Part shown: piece by piece, positions 25,673 through 37,599 of the stretch
Layout of the letters: every line of letters starts with the position of its first letter
Position numbering within the stretch: position 1 is the first letter of the stretch
From: Nitrincola alkalisediminis
GTDB lineage: Bacteria; Pseudomonadota; Gammaproteobacteria; Pseudomonadales; Balneatricaceae
DNA: 64,000 nt
NCBI RefSeq assembly: GCF_009821115.1
Contig: NZ_VYTY01000005.1
Coordinates: 124,001-188,000, forward strand
Direction of reading: 5' to 3'
Notes under the pieces: generated by a model
Databases searched by the model: none
What the model was told of the DNA's origin: nothing
The model's input: only the letters and a program-made list of their open reading frames with translations
Made by a program: the position numbers and the translations under genes

Positions 25673-25777
25673 TCACTTCTGTATCAACCTTTGTTCTTCT
25701 GCCAGGGTATTGACCATCGCAATGATCGCTCGCTGCTTTGCCAAAGGTAAAACAACCACAGGGGTATCTTCCACATC
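25673..25777 (-). pseudogene. Tail resembling a type I restriction specificity subunit (HsdS)
   Basis: The last 35 codons of an open frame read VVVLPLAKQRAIIAMVNTL and EEQRLIQK, which resembles the conserved region that follows a target-recognition domain in HsdS proteins (typically PLPPLAEQRAIV...). It is fused in frame to the TnsA-like fragment upstream, most simply by a deletion. The piece is short and the identification tentative, but DinD and RhuM fragments next to it support a former type I locus. Confidence 0.45.
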
Positions 25778-26028
25778 GATAGGAAACTGTTCTCTGATAT
25801 TAACCGTTTGCTGATACTGGTCAAAAATAAGAAATGCATGAAGTTCGATACCAGAAAGCAAGTGATGAATTTGGCCAACGGTTGCACTGTGAATACAGAC
25901 ACTTTCACCTTGGTTACATAATTCATGAGCCTTGATAAAGGATGCCTAGTCTCGCCCATATCCCTTCCAACGAGATAGGAAAGTAACTTCTTGTGCTTCG
26001 GATCAATTGACCTATTGGTATCTGACAT
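25778..26028 (-). pseudogene. tnsA: TnsA-like transposon endonuclease, decayed N-terminal part
   Basis: Reading the minus strand in the frame of the 25673 stop, the sequence matches the N-terminal catalytic region of Tn7 TnsA: SEAQ near 25994, GYGRD then an in-frame TAG (25946-25948) where TnsA has a tyrosine, then ASFIKAHEL, GESVCIHS, the hallmark IHHLLSGIELHAFLIFD and TVNIREQFPI. The glutamate of SGIE (codon at 25844-25846) corresponds to the catalytic Glu of TnsA. The putative ATG at 26028 is in another frame, so at least one frameshift, one stop and a C-terminal truncation make it dead. Direction and position just after glmS are those of tnsA in Tn7 inserted at attTn7. Confidence 0.7.
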
Positions 26029-26068
26029 AAAAAAGGCCTCCATATACTTCACGCATAGAAGGAGGCCT
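26028..26068 (-). terminator. Rho-independent terminator downstream of glmS
   Basis: On the minus strand AGGCCTCC (26068-26061) and GGAGGCCT (26041-26034) form an 8-bp stem followed by a T-run (26033-26028). It would end the glmU-glmS transcript. If the element border at 26098 is right, the hairpin lies inside the Tn7-like right end. Confidence 0.8.
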
Positions 26069-26098
26069 ATAATTATCAAAATTTATTATTCTCTGACA

Positions 26099-26126
26099 CT
26101 TAAAAATGATCGTGATTATCCTCCTA
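26099..26126 (-). other. attTn7 segment
   Basis: The 25 bases between the glmS stop codon (26124-26126) and the presumed transposon end, with the 5 bases CTTAA (26099-26103) as candidate duplicated target. TnsD of Tn7 recognises the conserved glmS 3' codons next to this segment. Confidence 0.55.
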
Positions 26127-27950
26127 CTCCACCGTAACACTCTTCGCCAAGTTACGCGGCTGATCCACATCCGTCCCTTTTAACACCGCGACGTGATAGG
26201 ACAGGAGCTGTAAAGGCAGCGTATAGACAATCGGCTCCATCAGTTTACTGCAAGCCGGAAGGGCGATGACTTGCATGCCCTCTTCAGATTTTAATGTTTG
26301 TTCACAACCCGCAAACACAAACAGCTCACCACCTCTGGCACGTACTTCCTGTAAATTGGCTTTGAGCTTGTCCAGCATTTCATTATTCGGGGCAACAGTG
26401 ACAACGGGCATATCTTTATCCACAAGCGCTAAAGGCCCGTGTTTTAATTCACCGGCTGGGTAGCCCTCTGCATGAATATAGGAAATCTCTTTTAGCTTTA
26501 ACGCTCCTTCCAAGGCAATCGGATACAGTGCTCCACGCCCTAAGAATAACGCATGATGCTTCTCTGCAAAGGCCTCTGCCATGGCTTTTACAGGCTCGTC
26601 TAGGTCGAGAATGGTGCGGGTAAGGGTCGGTAAATTTTGCAAATCGGTGACGATCTGCTTTTCTTGTTCCGACGTTAGACCATGACGGCACCCTATCACC
26701 AAACAGGTCAGCAAAAGAGCAACCAGTTGCGAGGTAAAGGCTTTCGTGGAGGCGACGCCTATTTCGGGCCCCGCATTGGTCATTAAGCAGAGATCCGATT
26801 CACGCACCAATGAACTACCCGGTACGTTGCAAATACTCAAACTGGCAAGAATTTGCGATTTAACATCCCTTAACGCCGCGAGGGTGTCGGCGGTTTCACC
26901 CGATTGGGATAAGGTTATCAACAGGGTGCCTTCACGTATCACCACGGATCGATACCTGAATTCGCTGGCCACTTCCACCATACAAGGCAAACCAATCAAT
27001 TCTTCAAACCAGTATTTTGCCACCATGCCCGCATGATAACTCGTACCACACGCGACGATTTGAACTTGTTTGACTTGATCGAACACATGCTTGGCATCGA
27101 CGCCAAAAGCCTGTTCCAGAACATGCCCGTTGGCAATACGACCTTCAAGCACCTGTGCCATTACATCAGGCTGTTCATAAATCTCTTTCAGCATGAAATG
27201 TTTAAATTCACCTTTATCCACAGCACTAATGCCATGTTCATACACTGAAATAGATCGCTGTACGTCCTGGCCATACTTATCCACAATTTCAACTTGATCT
27301 TGTGTCAGTAAAGCGATGTCACCGTCCTCTAAAAACATAAACCGATCAGTAACGGGTAATAAGGCAAGCTGATCGGAGGCGATAAAATATTCACCCATGC
27401 CCACACCAATGACGAGAGGGCTACCTTTTCGTGCCGCCACTAATAGATCAGGAAAGTCTTTGTGGATAACTCCTAAGGCAAACGCGCCTTCCAGTTGCGA
27501 CACAGTATTTTGTACTGCCTGTTTCAAAGACATACCGGATTTAATGGCTTGGTCCAGTAAGTGTGCCACGACTTCGGTATCTGTCTCCGACGCAAACACG
27601 TAGCCTTGTTCAATCAACTGAGCTTTGATGGGTTCGTAGTTTTCGATGATGCCATTGTGGACAACCGCTAGCTGCTCACCTGACATGTGTGGATGTGCGT
27701 TAACTTCATTCGGTTTACCGTGAGTTGCCCAACGCGTGTGTGCTATTCCAGTGTGCCCGCGCAAGGGTTCTGTGGATAACGCATCGGCTAAGGCAGAGAC
27801 CTTACCTGCCCGTCTTAATCTGTGGATATCCTTATCCGCAATCAAGGCCATTCCCGCTGAATCATAGCCGCGATATTCAAGCCGACGTAATCCCTCAAGC
27901 AGAATTTCAGCTACGGGTCTAGCTGCAACAGCTCCTACTATTCCACACAT
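26124..27950 (-). CDS. glmS: Glutamine--fructose-6-phosphate aminotransferase GlmS
   Basis: A 608-residue enzyme making glucosamine-6-phosphate, the entry to cell-wall amino sugars. The mature N-terminus is MCGIVGAV with the nucleophilic Cys next to Met; the glutaminase domain (to about 240) includes [12 protein letters not shown] and HTRWATHG. Two SIS domains follow ([41 protein letters not shown]) and the C-terminus [13 protein letters not shown] is invariant in the family. The start at 27950 is fixed by the need for Cys2; a frame extension to 27992 is excluded. It follows glmU after 11 bp. Its 3' end is the attTn7 recognition site. Confidence 0.97.
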   Translation of the reverse strand: MCGIVGAVAARPVAEILLEGLRRLEYRGYDSAGMALIADKDIHRLRRAGKVSALADALSTEPLRGHTGIAHTRWATHGKPNEVNAHPHMSGEQLAVVHNGIIENYEPIKAQLIEQGYVFASETDTEVVAHLLDQAIKSGMSLKQAVQNTVSQLEGAFALGVIHKDFPDLLVAARKGSPLVIGVGMGEYFIASDQLALLPVTDRFMFLEDGDIALLTQDQVEIVDKYGQDVQRSISVYEHGISAVDKGEFKHFMLKEIYEQPDVMAQVLEGRIANGHVLEQAFGVDAKHVFDQVKQVQIVACGTSYHAGMVAKYWFEELIGLPCMVEVASEFRYRSVVIREGTLLITLSQSGETADTLAALRDVKSQILASLSICNVPGSSLVRESDLCLMTNAGPEIGVASTKAFTSQLVALLLTCLVIGCRHGLTSEQEKQIVTDLQNLPTLTRTILDLDEPVKAMAEAFAEKHHALFLGRGALYPIALEGALKLKEISYIHAEGYPAGELKHGPLALVDKDMPVVTVAPNNEMLDKLKANLQEVRARGGELFVFAGCEQTLKSEEGMQVIALPACSKLMEPIVYTLPLQLLSYHVAVLKGTDVDQPRNLAKSVTVE

Positions 27951-27961
27951 GCGCTTGCTCC

Positions 27962-29335
27962 TTAAGATTGACGCTTCTGCGGTCGTTTCCAACCGATAAT
28001 ATTACGTTGTTGGCCCCGCGCGATGGCAAGTTGGCCTTCTTCAACGGTTTTGGTAATTACAGATCCTGCAGCTATCGTGGCATTGGCAGAGATATCCACA
28101 GGTGCAACCAAGGCTGTGTTTGAGCCGACAAAGACATTGTCACCAATTTTGGTTGTCGACTTATTCACACCGTCGTAGTTACAGGTAATGGTTCCTGCAC
28201 CTATATTCACCGATTCTCCAATAATAGCATCACCAATGTAACTCAGATGGTTTACTTTGCTGCCCTGCCCTAAGACAGTTTTTTTAGTTTCGACAAAATT
28301 ACCAATCTTGGTAGCCTTACCCAGCTGAGTGCCAGGCCTAATGCGTGCAAAGGGGCCAAGATGCGCGTGCTCACCGATTTCTGCACCGTCTATATGGGTA
28401 TTGGCTTCAATCACCGTATGTTTACCAATGCGTGAATTACGTATCATGCAGTTAGGGCCAATGCTGACCTGTTCGGCAATCTCAACGTCACCTTCAAATA
28501 CACAGTTAATATCTATAAAGATATCGGTGCCTGTGGATAAATTACCTCTTAGATCAAAGCGGCTCGGATCCGCAAGCGTCACGCCAGACGCCATCAAGGC
28601 TTCAGCGAGTTGTTGTTGATACCAACGTTCAAGCTGAGCCAATTGCCAACGTGTATTCACGCCTTGTACTTCTTGTTCGTACTGAGGTTGTATCGCTGCA
28701 ATCGGTACACCATCTGCAGCCGCCATTGCGATGATATCCGTTAGGTAGTATTCACCTTGGGCATTTTCAGACGACAATAAGGGTAACCATTTCCGTAGAT
28801 AACGCACATGGACGGCTAAGATGCCAGTATTGACTTCTTCTACCTGTAACTCTTCTGGCGTGGCATCTTTTTGTTCAACAATCGCGATGACTTCATTGCT
28901 ATGATTGCGAAGAATTCGACCGTATCCCGTAGGATCATCTAAAGTAACAGTTAACAGAGCCAATTGCCCTTTGTTTGCTTCGGTAATCAGTGATGTAAAC
29001 ACGGCACTTGGGGTTAAAGGCACATCACCATAGAGAATTAACACGATGGAGTCTTCCGCACAATTGGGTAGAGCTTGGGCTACGGCATGGCCTGTACCTA
29101 ACTGCTGATCTTGTACGGCAAGCTTTACGTCTGCTGCGCTATCGCGAATGGCGGATTCAACCTGATCGGCACCATGCCCGACGACAAGGTGAAGCTGACC
29201 ATCGGTTATGTGTGAAGCACTGTCAATTACATGGAATAGTAAAGGTTTTCCAGCCAAGGGATGGAGGACTTTAGGTAGGGCAGATTTCATTCGGCTTCCT
29301 TGACCTGCCGCTAAAATAACGATGTCTGTTTTCAT
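27962..29335 (-). CDS. glmU: Bifunctional GlmU (acetyltransferase/uridyltransferase)
   Basis: A 457-residue cytoplasmic enzyme that acetylates glucosamine-1-phosphate and couples it to UTP, giving UDP-N-acetylglucosamine. The N-terminal pyrophosphorylase has [25 protein letters not shown]; the C-terminal left-handed beta-helix shows hexapeptide repeats (for example [35 protein letters not shown]). I choose ATG 29335, which gives [13 protein letters not shown] and is preceded by AGGAG; 29419 would add 28 residues. It sits between the atp operon and glmS, the order common in gammaproteobacteria. Confidence 0.97.
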   Translation of the reverse strand: MKTDIVILAAGQGSRMKSALPKVLHPLAGKPLLFHVIDSASHITDGQLHLVVGHGADQVESAIRDSAADVKLAVQDQQLGTGHAVAQALPNCAEDSIVLILYGDVPLTPSAVFTSLITEANKGQLALLTVTLDDPTGYGRILRNHSNEVIAIVEQKDATPEELQVEEVNTGILAVHVRYLRKWLPLLSSENAQGEYYLTDIIAMAAADGVPIAAIQPQYEQEVQGVNTRWQLAQLERWYQQQLAEALMASGVTLADPSRFDLRGNLSTGTDIFIDINCVFEGDVEIAEQVSIGPNCMIRNSRIGKHTVIEANTHIDGAEIGEHAHLGPFARIRPGTQLGKATKIGNFVETKKTVLGQGSKVNHLSYIGDAIIGESVNIGAGTITCNYDGVNKSTTKIGDNVFVGSNTALVAPVDISANATIAAGSVITKTVEEGQLAIARGQQRNIIGWKRPQKRQS

Positions 29336-29419
29336 CCATTTTTCTCCTGACGGGATAATCGCAAAGGGATATTTTACACCGATATGCGACTCTTGACTCC
29401 CTAGAGCATTTTTAAGCAT

Positions 29420-29447
29420 AAAAAAAAGCAGCCCGAAAGCTGCTTTT
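29420..29447 (-). terminator. Rho-independent terminator of the atp operon
   Basis: On the minus strand AAAAGCAGC (29447-29439) and GCTGCTTTT (29432-29424) form a 9-bp stem with a 6-base loop followed by more T. It lies 28 bases after the atpC stop. Confidence 0.88.
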
Positions 29448-29475
29448 CTTGTACCGGTAGTCAGTCGCTATAGAC

Positions 29476-29901
29476 TTACTTACCCAATTTTTTCTTAATC
29501 TGCTGTAAAGTACGCAATTGCGCAGCCGCTTCAGCCAATTGAGTAGCAGCACGTGAGTACTGGAACTCGCCAGACTTATCAGAAATGGCATGCTGAGCAT
29601 GTTTCTGAGCTTCCATTGCTGCAGCTTCGTCAAGATCCTGCGCGTGTAGGGCTGTATCAGCCAACACCGTTATCTTGAAAGGCTGTATTTCAATAAAGCC
29701 ACCAGAGACATAAAAAATGTCCTGCTCACCGCCTTCTTTACGCAGTTCGATCGGGCCTGGTTTCAGTTCCGTTAATAGCGGAGTGTGACCGGGCATAATA
29801 CCCAAGTCACCCAGGCTTCCTGTTACTGAAACGAACTCGACTTTGCCTCTGAAGATTTCTTCTTCAGCACTTACGATTTCGCATTCAACAGTTACAGCCA
29901 T
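29476..29901 (-). CDS. atpC: ATP synthase epsilon subunit
   Basis: A 141-residue F1 subunit that couples rotation and inhibits ATP hydrolysis. The N-terminal beta-sandwich has [39 protein letters not shown] and [10 protein letters not shown]; the C-terminal helical hairpin is alanine-rich ([14 protein letters not shown] and [10 protein letters not shown]). It is the last gene of the atp operon, followed by a strong terminator. Confidence 0.96.
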   Translation of the reverse strand: MAVTVECEIVSAEEEIFRGKVEFVSVTGSLGDLGIMPGHTPLLTELKPGPIELRKEGGEQDIFYVSGGFIEIQPFKITVLADTALHAQDLDEAAAMEAQKHAQHAISDKSGEFQYSRAATQLAEAAAQLRTLQQIKKKLGK

Positions 29902-29933
29902 GTTGATTACCTCTTAAAAGGTTCCGCCAGAAC

Positions 29934-31325
<1,392 letters not shown>

Positions 31326-31350
31326 TTAACTTTTAAACCTGTGAACTGCA

Positions 31351-32217
31351 TTAAACAGCTGCCGCACCACTCACGATTTCAGAAATTTCTTGGGTAATCG
31401 CTGCCTGACGAGCTTTGTTGTAAACCATCTTCAACTCATCAATCAGGTCACCGGCATTATCTGTTGCATTCTTCATCGCTAGCATACGTGCTGCTTGCTC
31501 ACAGGCGATATTTTCAATAACTGCTTGATAAACAACCGACTCTATATAGCGAATGAAAAGCGCCTCAAGCAGCTCTTTTGCATCTGGCTCATACAGATAA
31601 TCCCAACTACGGTTCAGTTGTTCATTTCCGTTATCGTCTGCCCGCGCTGGAAGAACTTGTTCGACGACGGGTTGTTGTGTCATCGTGTTAACAAATTCAT
31701 TCGATACTATGAAGATCTTGTCAATTTTTCCTTCTTCAAAGGCGTTGAGCATCACTTTTACAGATCCAATCAGATCTGCAAGTTCAGGTGAGTCGCCTAA
31801 ATGACCTTTGGCAGCAATAACATTGCCCCCATAGTTTTTGAAGAAAGTAATGGCTTTGTTGCCCAGTGCACAGATGTCGATTTCGACTTTCTGCTCATGG
31901 AACTCTTTCATAGCAATAACAGCTTTCTTGAACACGTTTACGTTCAAGCCGCCACACAAACCACGATCAGACGAAACGACGATAAAACCAACGCGTTTCA
32001 CTTCACGCTCTTGCATGTAAAGGTGGTTATATTCAGGATTTGCTTTGGCAACGTGCTGAATAACACCTTTGATGCCTAGGGCATACGGGCGGGAGGATCG
32101 CATACGATCTTGGGCTTTGCGCATTTTAGACGCAGCCACCATTTCCATGGCACTGGTAATTTTGCGCGTACTACCAATACTCGCAATCTGTGTCTTAATT
32201 TCTTTTCCGACTGCCAT
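31351..32217 (-). CDS. atpG: ATP synthase gamma subunit
   Basis: The central stalk of F1, 288 residues. The N-terminal helix begins [35 protein letters not shown] is in the middle, and the C-terminal helix ends with [23 protein letters not shown] prefer ATG 32217, which gives the conserved MAVGKEI beginning, over 32238. A perfect 12-bp hairpin separates it from atpA. Confidence 0.96.
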   Translation of the reverse strand: MAVGKEIKTQIASIGSTRKITSAMEMVAASKMRKAQDRMRSSRPYALGIKGVIQHVAKANPEYNHLYMQEREVKRVGFIVVSSDRGLCGGLNVNVFKKAVIAMKEFHEQKVEIDICALGNKAITFFKNYGGNVIAAKGHLGDSPELADLIGSVKVMLNAFEEGKIDKIFIVSNEFVNTMTQQPVVEQVLPARADDNGNEQLNRSWDYLYEPDAKELLEALFIRYIESVVYQAVIENIACEQAARMLAMKNATDNAGDLIDELKMVYNKARQAAITQEISEIVSGAAAV

Positions 32218-32247
32218 AGTTCCGCCTCTATTCCTCACTCAGTGTAG

Positions 32248-32273
32248 GGTCTGTAAACCTTGGTTTACAGACC
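32248..32273. repeat. Perfect hairpin between atpA and atpG
   Basis: GGTCTGTAAACC (32248-32259) and GGTTTACAGACC (32262-32273) form a 12-bp perfect inverted repeat in the 91-bp gap between atpA and atpG. No T-run follows, so it is more likely an mRNA-processing or stabilising structure than a terminator. Confidence 0.85.
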
Positions 32274-32308
32274 GCATTACTTCGTTGCAAGTTACTTCAA
32301 CAAAGTGC

Positions 32309-33853
32309 TTACCAAGTTTGGGTAGATTTGAACTTCTCAATCCCTGCCTTGAACTTAGCAGCAATCTCGTCGTTATAGTCGCCGGACTGATTGATTGACT
32401 TCATCAGATCAGCAAATTCGCTGTTGAAGAAAGCAATCAAAGCTGTTTCAAATGCACCGATTTTGTTCAAATCAACGTCTTTTAGATAGCCTTCGTTCGC
32501 TGCGAACAAGCTAAGACCCATTTCTGCAACAGACATAGGTGAGTACTGCGCTTGTTTCATTAACTCGGTTACGCGCTGACCATGCTCAAGCTGAGCACGT
32601 GTCGCATCATCCAAGTCAGATGCAAACTGAGCGAATGCCGCCAATTCACGGTACTGCGCTAATGCCAGACGTACACCACCACCTAATTTCTTGATGATCT
32701 TAGTCTGAGCAGCACCACCTACACGGGATACGGACAAACCTGCGTTGATCGCAGGACGAACACCCGAGTTGAACAGGTCTGATTCAAGGAATATCTGACC
32801 ATCCGTAATCGAAATTACGTTGGTTGGAACGAAGGCAGACACGTCACCGCCTTGAGTTTCGATAATCGGCAACGCCGTTAACGAACCTGTCTTACCTTTC
32901 ACTTCACCCTTGGTAAAGTTTTCAACATAATCTGCGTTAACACGAGCAGCACGCTCAAGTAGACGAGAGTGAAGATAGAATACGTCACCTGGGTATGCTT
33001 CACGTCCGGGTGGACGACGTAGCAACAAGGAAATCTGACGATATGCCCAAGCTTGTTTGGTTAAGTCATCATAGATGATCAACGCATCTTCACCACGGTC
33101 ACGGAAGTATTCGCCCATAGAGCAGCCAGCATAAGGAGCCAAGAACAGCATTGACGCTGGATCTGAAGCACCTGCAGCTACAACAATGGTGTGATCCATT
33201 GCACCGTGCTCTTCGAGCTTGCGCACTACGTTGGAGATAGTCGATTGCTTTTGACCTATCGCAACATAGATACACTTAACACCGGTTCCTTTCTGGTTGA
33301 TAATCGCATCGATCGCAATCGCTGATTTACCAACCTGGCGGTCACCGATAATCAGCTCACGCTGACCACGACCCACCGGAACCATCGCATCGATTGCTTT
33401 CAAACCTGTTTGAACAGGCTGATCAACCGATTTACGGGAAATTACACCCGGTGCTACTTTTTCAACGGCGTCGGTCAGTTTTGTCTCGATCGGTCCTTTC
33501 GCGTCGATTGGGTTACCCAATGCGTCAACGACACGACCTAAGAGTTCAGGTCCAACCGGAACTTCTAAAATACGACCTGTGCAGCGAGCAGTCATGCCCT
33601 CTACCAGACCTTGATAGTCACCCAGTACGACGGCACCTACAGAGTCACGCTCTAGGTTTAACGCCATACCGTAGATACCACCTGGGAACTCGATCATTTC
33701 GCCGTACATTACATCGGCTAGACCGTGAATCAGGATGATACCATCAGATACACTTACGATTGTGCCCTCATTACGGGCTTCAGAAGACACATCAAGTTTT
33801 TCGATGCGCTTCTTGAGAATCTCGCTGATCTCAGATGGATTCAGTTGCTGCAT
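32309..33853 (-). CDS. atpA: ATP synthase alpha subunit
   Basis: The non-catalytic nucleotide-binding F1 subunit, 514 residues. It has [18 protein letters not shown] at the start, the P-loop [15 protein letters not shown] around residues 169-183, the arginine-finger region with [18 protein letters not shown] and [15 protein letters not shown], and the usual C-terminus. It is 16 bp after atpH. Confidence 0.98.
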   Translation of the reverse strand: MQQLNPSEISEILKKRIEKLDVSSEARNEGTIVSVSDGIILIHGLADVMYGEMIEFPGGIYGMALNLERDSVGAVVLGDYQGLVEGMTARCTGRILEVPVGPELLGRVVDALGNPIDAKGPIETKLTDAVEKVAPGVISRKSVDQPVQTGLKAIDAMVPVGRGQRELIIGDRQVGKSAIAIDAIINQKGTGVKCIYVAIGQKQSTISNVVRKLEEHGAMDHTIVVAAGASDPASMLFLAPYAGCSMGEYFRDRGEDALIIYDDLTKQAWAYRQISLLLRRPPGREAYPGDVFYLHSRLLERAARVNADYVENFTKGEVKGKTGSLTALPIIETQGGDVSAFVPTNVISITDGQIFLESDLFNSGVRPAINAGLSVSRVGGAAQTKIIKKLGGGVRLALAQYRELAAFAQFASDLDDATRAQLEHGQRVTELMKQAQYSPMSVAEMGLSLFAANEGYLKDVDLNKIGAFETALIAFFNSEFADLMKSINQSGDYNDEIAAKFKAGIEKFKSTQTW

Positions 33854-33869
33854 TGTTATTCCCCGTTAC

Positions 33870-34406
33870 TCAGGAATTCATCGCTTCGGCTAGTTTTGCC
33901 AATTTGGCACGAACAGAACCGTCGATCACAAGGTCATTAGCGCGAATAATAACACCGCCGATAATTGATTTATCAGTTGTTGATGTTACTTTAATTTCAC
34001 GCCCCAGCTTAGTACGTAAAGCCTGAGCTAATTTTTCAACCAATTCGGCGTCTAAATCGTAGGCAGTGACCATGTCAATCTCGATGGATTTTTCATGATT
34101 TGCTTTCAATTCATTGAATTGATTTGAAATCTCGGGAAGCAAAGCCAAGCGGCGATTTTGTGACAAGAGTGTCAGAAAATTTTTGCCTGCTTCGTTAACT
34201 TGTTTACCGCATACTGCGATTAACAAGTCTGCTTTTTGCTCCACGCTCAGTGAAGGTGTACCCAGTACACGCTTCATTTCACTGTCATTCACTACAGCCG
34301 CAGCCAATGACAGCATATTTGACCATTGATCGACTTCGCCCTTTTCCAGCGCAAAATCGAACGCTGCTTTTGTGTAAGGCCGAGCGATAGTGTTGAGTTC
34401 AGCCAT
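33870..34406 (-). CDS. atpH: ATP synthase delta subunit
   Basis: The 178-residue stator subunit joining F1 to the b dimer. It has IARPYTKAAFDFALEKG at the N-terminus, ENRRLALLPEISNQF-like block (here QNRRLALLPEISNQF), and IIGGVIIRANDLVIDGSVRAKLAKL at the end (in outline GGVIIRANDLVIDGSV). Two ATG codons stand in tandem; 34406 is used, giving MAELNTIA. It is 12 bp downstream of atpF. Confidence 0.95.
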   Translation of the reverse strand: MAELNTIARPYTKAAFDFALEKGEVDQWSNMLSLAAAVVNDSEMKRVLGTPSLSVEQKADLLIAVCGKQVNEAGKNFLTLLSQNRRLALLPEISNQFNELKANHEKSIEIDMVTAYDLDAELVEKLAQALRTKLGREIKVTSTTDKSIIGGVIIRANDLVIDGSVRAKLAKLAEAMNS

Positions 34407-34418
34407 CATAAACCTCGC

Positions 34419-34889
34419 TTAAAGCTCAGCTGCCAGTTTCTCAACTAGCTTGGCATGTGCTTTTTGGTCAACAGAGGCTTCCAATATCTTTTCAGCCCCA
34501 GCAAGAGCCAGAACGCCAACCTGTGCACGTAAAGCTTCTTTCGCACGGTTAACTTCCTGGGTGAGCTCAGCATCAGCTGCCGCTTTTACGCGAGCCGCTT
34601 CTTCACGAGCCTTCTCTTTGGCTTCTTCGATGATCAGGTTCGCGCGCTTGTTGGCCTGTTCAATGATGGCAGCAGCTTGCTCCTTACCTTCACGTAGATT
34701 GTCAGCCGCTTTTTCTTGAGCAAGCTTCAGATCACGTTCAGCACGGTCAGCTGCATCCAAACCTTCGGCAATCTTCTTTTTGCGCTCTGCCATGGCGGTC
34801 GTAATCGGCGGCCATACATACTTCATGCAGAAAACAACAAAAATGGCGAATGCTATGGCCTGACCAATGATGGTGAGATTTATATTCAC
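34419..34889 (-). CDS. atpF: ATP synthase b subunit
   Basis: A 156-residue membrane-anchored stator. One N-terminal transmembrane helix ([20 protein letters not shown], residues 7-26) is followed by a long charged, alanine-rich coiled-coil helix ([32 protein letters not shown]). Members form a dimer linking F0 to the delta subunit. Confidence 0.96.
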   Translation of the reverse strand: MNINLTIIGQAIAFAIFVVFCMKYVWPPITTAMAERKKKIAEGLDAADRAERDLKLAQEKAADNLREGKEQAAAIIEQANKRANLIIEEAKEKAREEAARVKAAADAELTQEVNRAKEALRAQVGVLALAGAEKILEASVDQKAHAKLVEKLAAEL

Positions 34890-34965
34890 GCCATTACCCC
34901 TCGCGATTGATTAATAAGGTTCATACCCCTTTGGGTAAGCCCCAAGGCTATAAAAAAACCGGTTA

Positions 34966-35208
<243 letters not shown>

Positions 35209-35251
35209 TTAAGGTTAAAGTTAATTTTACAAAAAAACTATTTTCATTGCA

Positions 35252-36098
<847 letters not shown>

Positions 36099-36108
36099 TT
36101 ACTCTCAG

Positions 36109-36558
36109 TCAACGTTTCAGAAATCGATTATTGATTTTAAACTGCAGATACCAACCGGATATCTGCATCAATATAAACGTTACAAATAAGGAAAGAGGGT
36201 TCAGCGGCTCTACCAACATAAAGGTAAGGCTAAACAACGCAATGGCCAAGACCATCTTTCCAAATTGGCTCATATAGACATTGGCTAATATTTCCTTTGC
36301 CGTATGAGCGTTATTCTTAAACTGCACCTTCAACGTAAAGTAAGCCGTCGGTATGAGGTACAGCATGCCGCCGATGAATGCCGAGTAGGCGGCTACAAAA
36401 TCTTTAAATATCAGTGCTAAGGATAAGGCCGAGGTTATAAAAACCTGTATTAACAACACCTTAGCAAAGGCTTGCGCGACTACTTTTCCCTGTGAGCCCT
36501 GGACTCTGGATCTCACCCCCGCAAGGTTAAGACCACTCTCTTCAGGTTTTTCTAACAT
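36109..36558 (-). CDS. atpI: ATP synthase protein I
   Basis: A 149-residue membrane protein with four hydrophobic segments, first in the atp operon. The pattern (VLLIQVFITSALSLALIF, FIGGMLYLIPTAYFTLK, and MSQFGKMVLAIALFSLTF) matches AtpI, which helps assemble the c ring or carries Mg. A good sigma-70 promoter (36590-36618) lies 32 bp upstream. Confidence 0.9.
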   Translation of the reverse strand: MLEKPEESGLNLAGVRSRVQGSQGKVVAQAFAKVLLIQVFITSALSLALIFKDFVAAYSAFIGGMLYLIPTAYFTLKVQFKNNAHTAKEILANVYMSQFGKMVLAIALFSLTFMLVEPLNPLSLFVTFILMQISGWYLQFKINNRFLKR

Positions 36559-36589
36559 CAGATTATCGCAACTTTAACTTAGTCGGGGG

Positions 36590-36618
36590 ATTATATGGGT
36601 TTAAACGCCATGACTCAA
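36590..36618 (-). promoter_or_regulatory. Promoter of the atp operon
   Basis: On the minus strand TTGAGT (36618-36613) and TATAAT (36595-36590) are separated by 17 bp. The predicted start point is about 25 bp before the atpI ATG. Confidence 0.75.
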
Positions 36619-36678
36619 CAGCTATAGAGTTTCTCTAGCACTAAGGTCTTAACGTTTACAACTATTTTCCCCCATATT

Positions 36679-37599
36679 TCAGGTATTCGCCTGCAATTGC
36701 GCGATAATTTGCTCCAGTTGCTCAGCTGAAGCATAACTAATACTGATTTTTCCTTTTCCTTGGGCATTTTCGGTAATCTTAACTGGTGTCGAAAAGTACC
36801 GAGATAAGCTTCCAGATAAGTTTTGCAGGCTCTCATCGACTTTTTTGGCTTTTACAACGGGTGCTAAGGGTTCACCTGCACTGAGTTTTTTCACCAGTTG
36901 TTCGGTTTCTCTCACCGAAAGGTTGTTGTGTATCACCTGCTCAGCCGCTGAAATCTGTAGCTCATCTTCTAAGGCCAACAATGCACGAGCATGACCCATT
37001 TCAATGTCACCATGCTCAAGACGCTTTTTAACAGCATCCGTTAAATTCATCAGACGCAATAAGTTACTGATGGCCGAACGTGATTTACCCACGGCATCGG
37101 CGACCTGCTGTTGCGTCAGTTCAAACTCTGTTTGCAAACGATGCAGTGCAATGGCTTCTTCCATTGGATTTAAATTTTCACGTTGCAGGTTCTCAATGAG
37201 CGCCATAGCACTGGCGGCTTCATCACCGACATCTCGAACCAGTACAGGAATGCTTTGCAAGCCAGCTAACTGAGCGGCTCTCCAGCGACGCTCTCCGGCA
37301 ATGATTTCGTAGTGTCCATCTTCAATCGCTCGAACGACGATCGGCTGCATGATTCCCTGAGTTTTAATGGAGGCCGCCAGCTCTTCAAGCGCTTGCGGTT
37401 CTATATCTCGGCGCGGTTGATAACGCCCACGCTGGATGGTCCCCAAGGGTAAATGCTTGAGCTCGCCATCAACACTCTGGCGAGTATCGGCTTGTAACTC
37501 TTCTTTAGCTTTAGAAACAGGCACCGCAACGGCTTCATCACCTATGCCCGCCAAAAGAGCATCTAAACCGCGACCCAGTCCCCGCTTTTTCACTACCAT
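36679..37599 (-). CDS. parB: Chromosome-partitioning protein ParB
   Basis: A 306-residue CTP-dependent DNA clamp that loads at parS sites near the origin. The N-terminal box has the Lys/Arg-rich GLGRGLDALL, the ParB/Srx CTP-binding motif AGERRWRAAQLAGL, the following ENLQRENLNPMEEA, and a HTH region QQVADAVGKSRSAISNLLRL. The C-terminal dimerisation domain is at about 255-306. Its start overlaps the parA stop by one base. I found no exact parS in the window. Confidence 0.96.
   Translation of the reverse strand: MVVKKRGLGRGLDALLAGIGDEAVAVPVSKAKEELQADTRQSVDGELKHLPLGTIQRGRYQPRRDIEPQALEELAASIKTQGIMQPIVVRAIEDGHYEIIAGERRWRAAQLAGLQSIPVLVRDVGDEAASAMALIENLQRENLNPMEEAIALHRLQTEFELTQQQVADAVGKSRSAISNLLRLMNLTDAVKKRLEHGDIEMGHARALLALEDELQISAAEQVIHNNLSVRETEQLVKKLSAGEPLAPVVKAKKVDESLQNLSGSLSRYFSTPVKITENAQGKGKISISYASAEQLEQIIAQLQANT

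Larger units (their letters stand above)
24884..26098 (-). mobile_element. Relic of a Tn7-like transposon at attTn7
   Basis: On the minus strand the sequence TGTCAGAGAATAATAAAT starts at 26098, exactly 25 bases after the glmS stop codon, which is where Tn7 inserts and with the TGT that begins Tn7-type ends. A decayed tnsA follows in the same orientation as glmS, as in Tn7 (right end next to glmS). Truncated HsdS-, DinD- and RhuM-like pieces follow as likely cargo. No tnsB-E is left. The left boundary is uncertain; I place it at the inverted repeat at 24884. CTTAA occurs on both sides (24841-24845, 26099-26103), a possible target duplication. Confidence 0.55.

Noticed and set aside
25684-26079. 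A 131-residue open frame on the minus strand downstream of glmS
   Set aside because: It starts within the glmS terminator hairpin and runs across the tnsA relic in the wrong frame; the TnsA match is in another frame.
26250-27950. glmS ribozyme or riboswitch upstream of glmS
   Set aside because: Just 11 bp separate glmU and glmS; the ribozyme is a Gram-positive feature and nothing resembling it is present.
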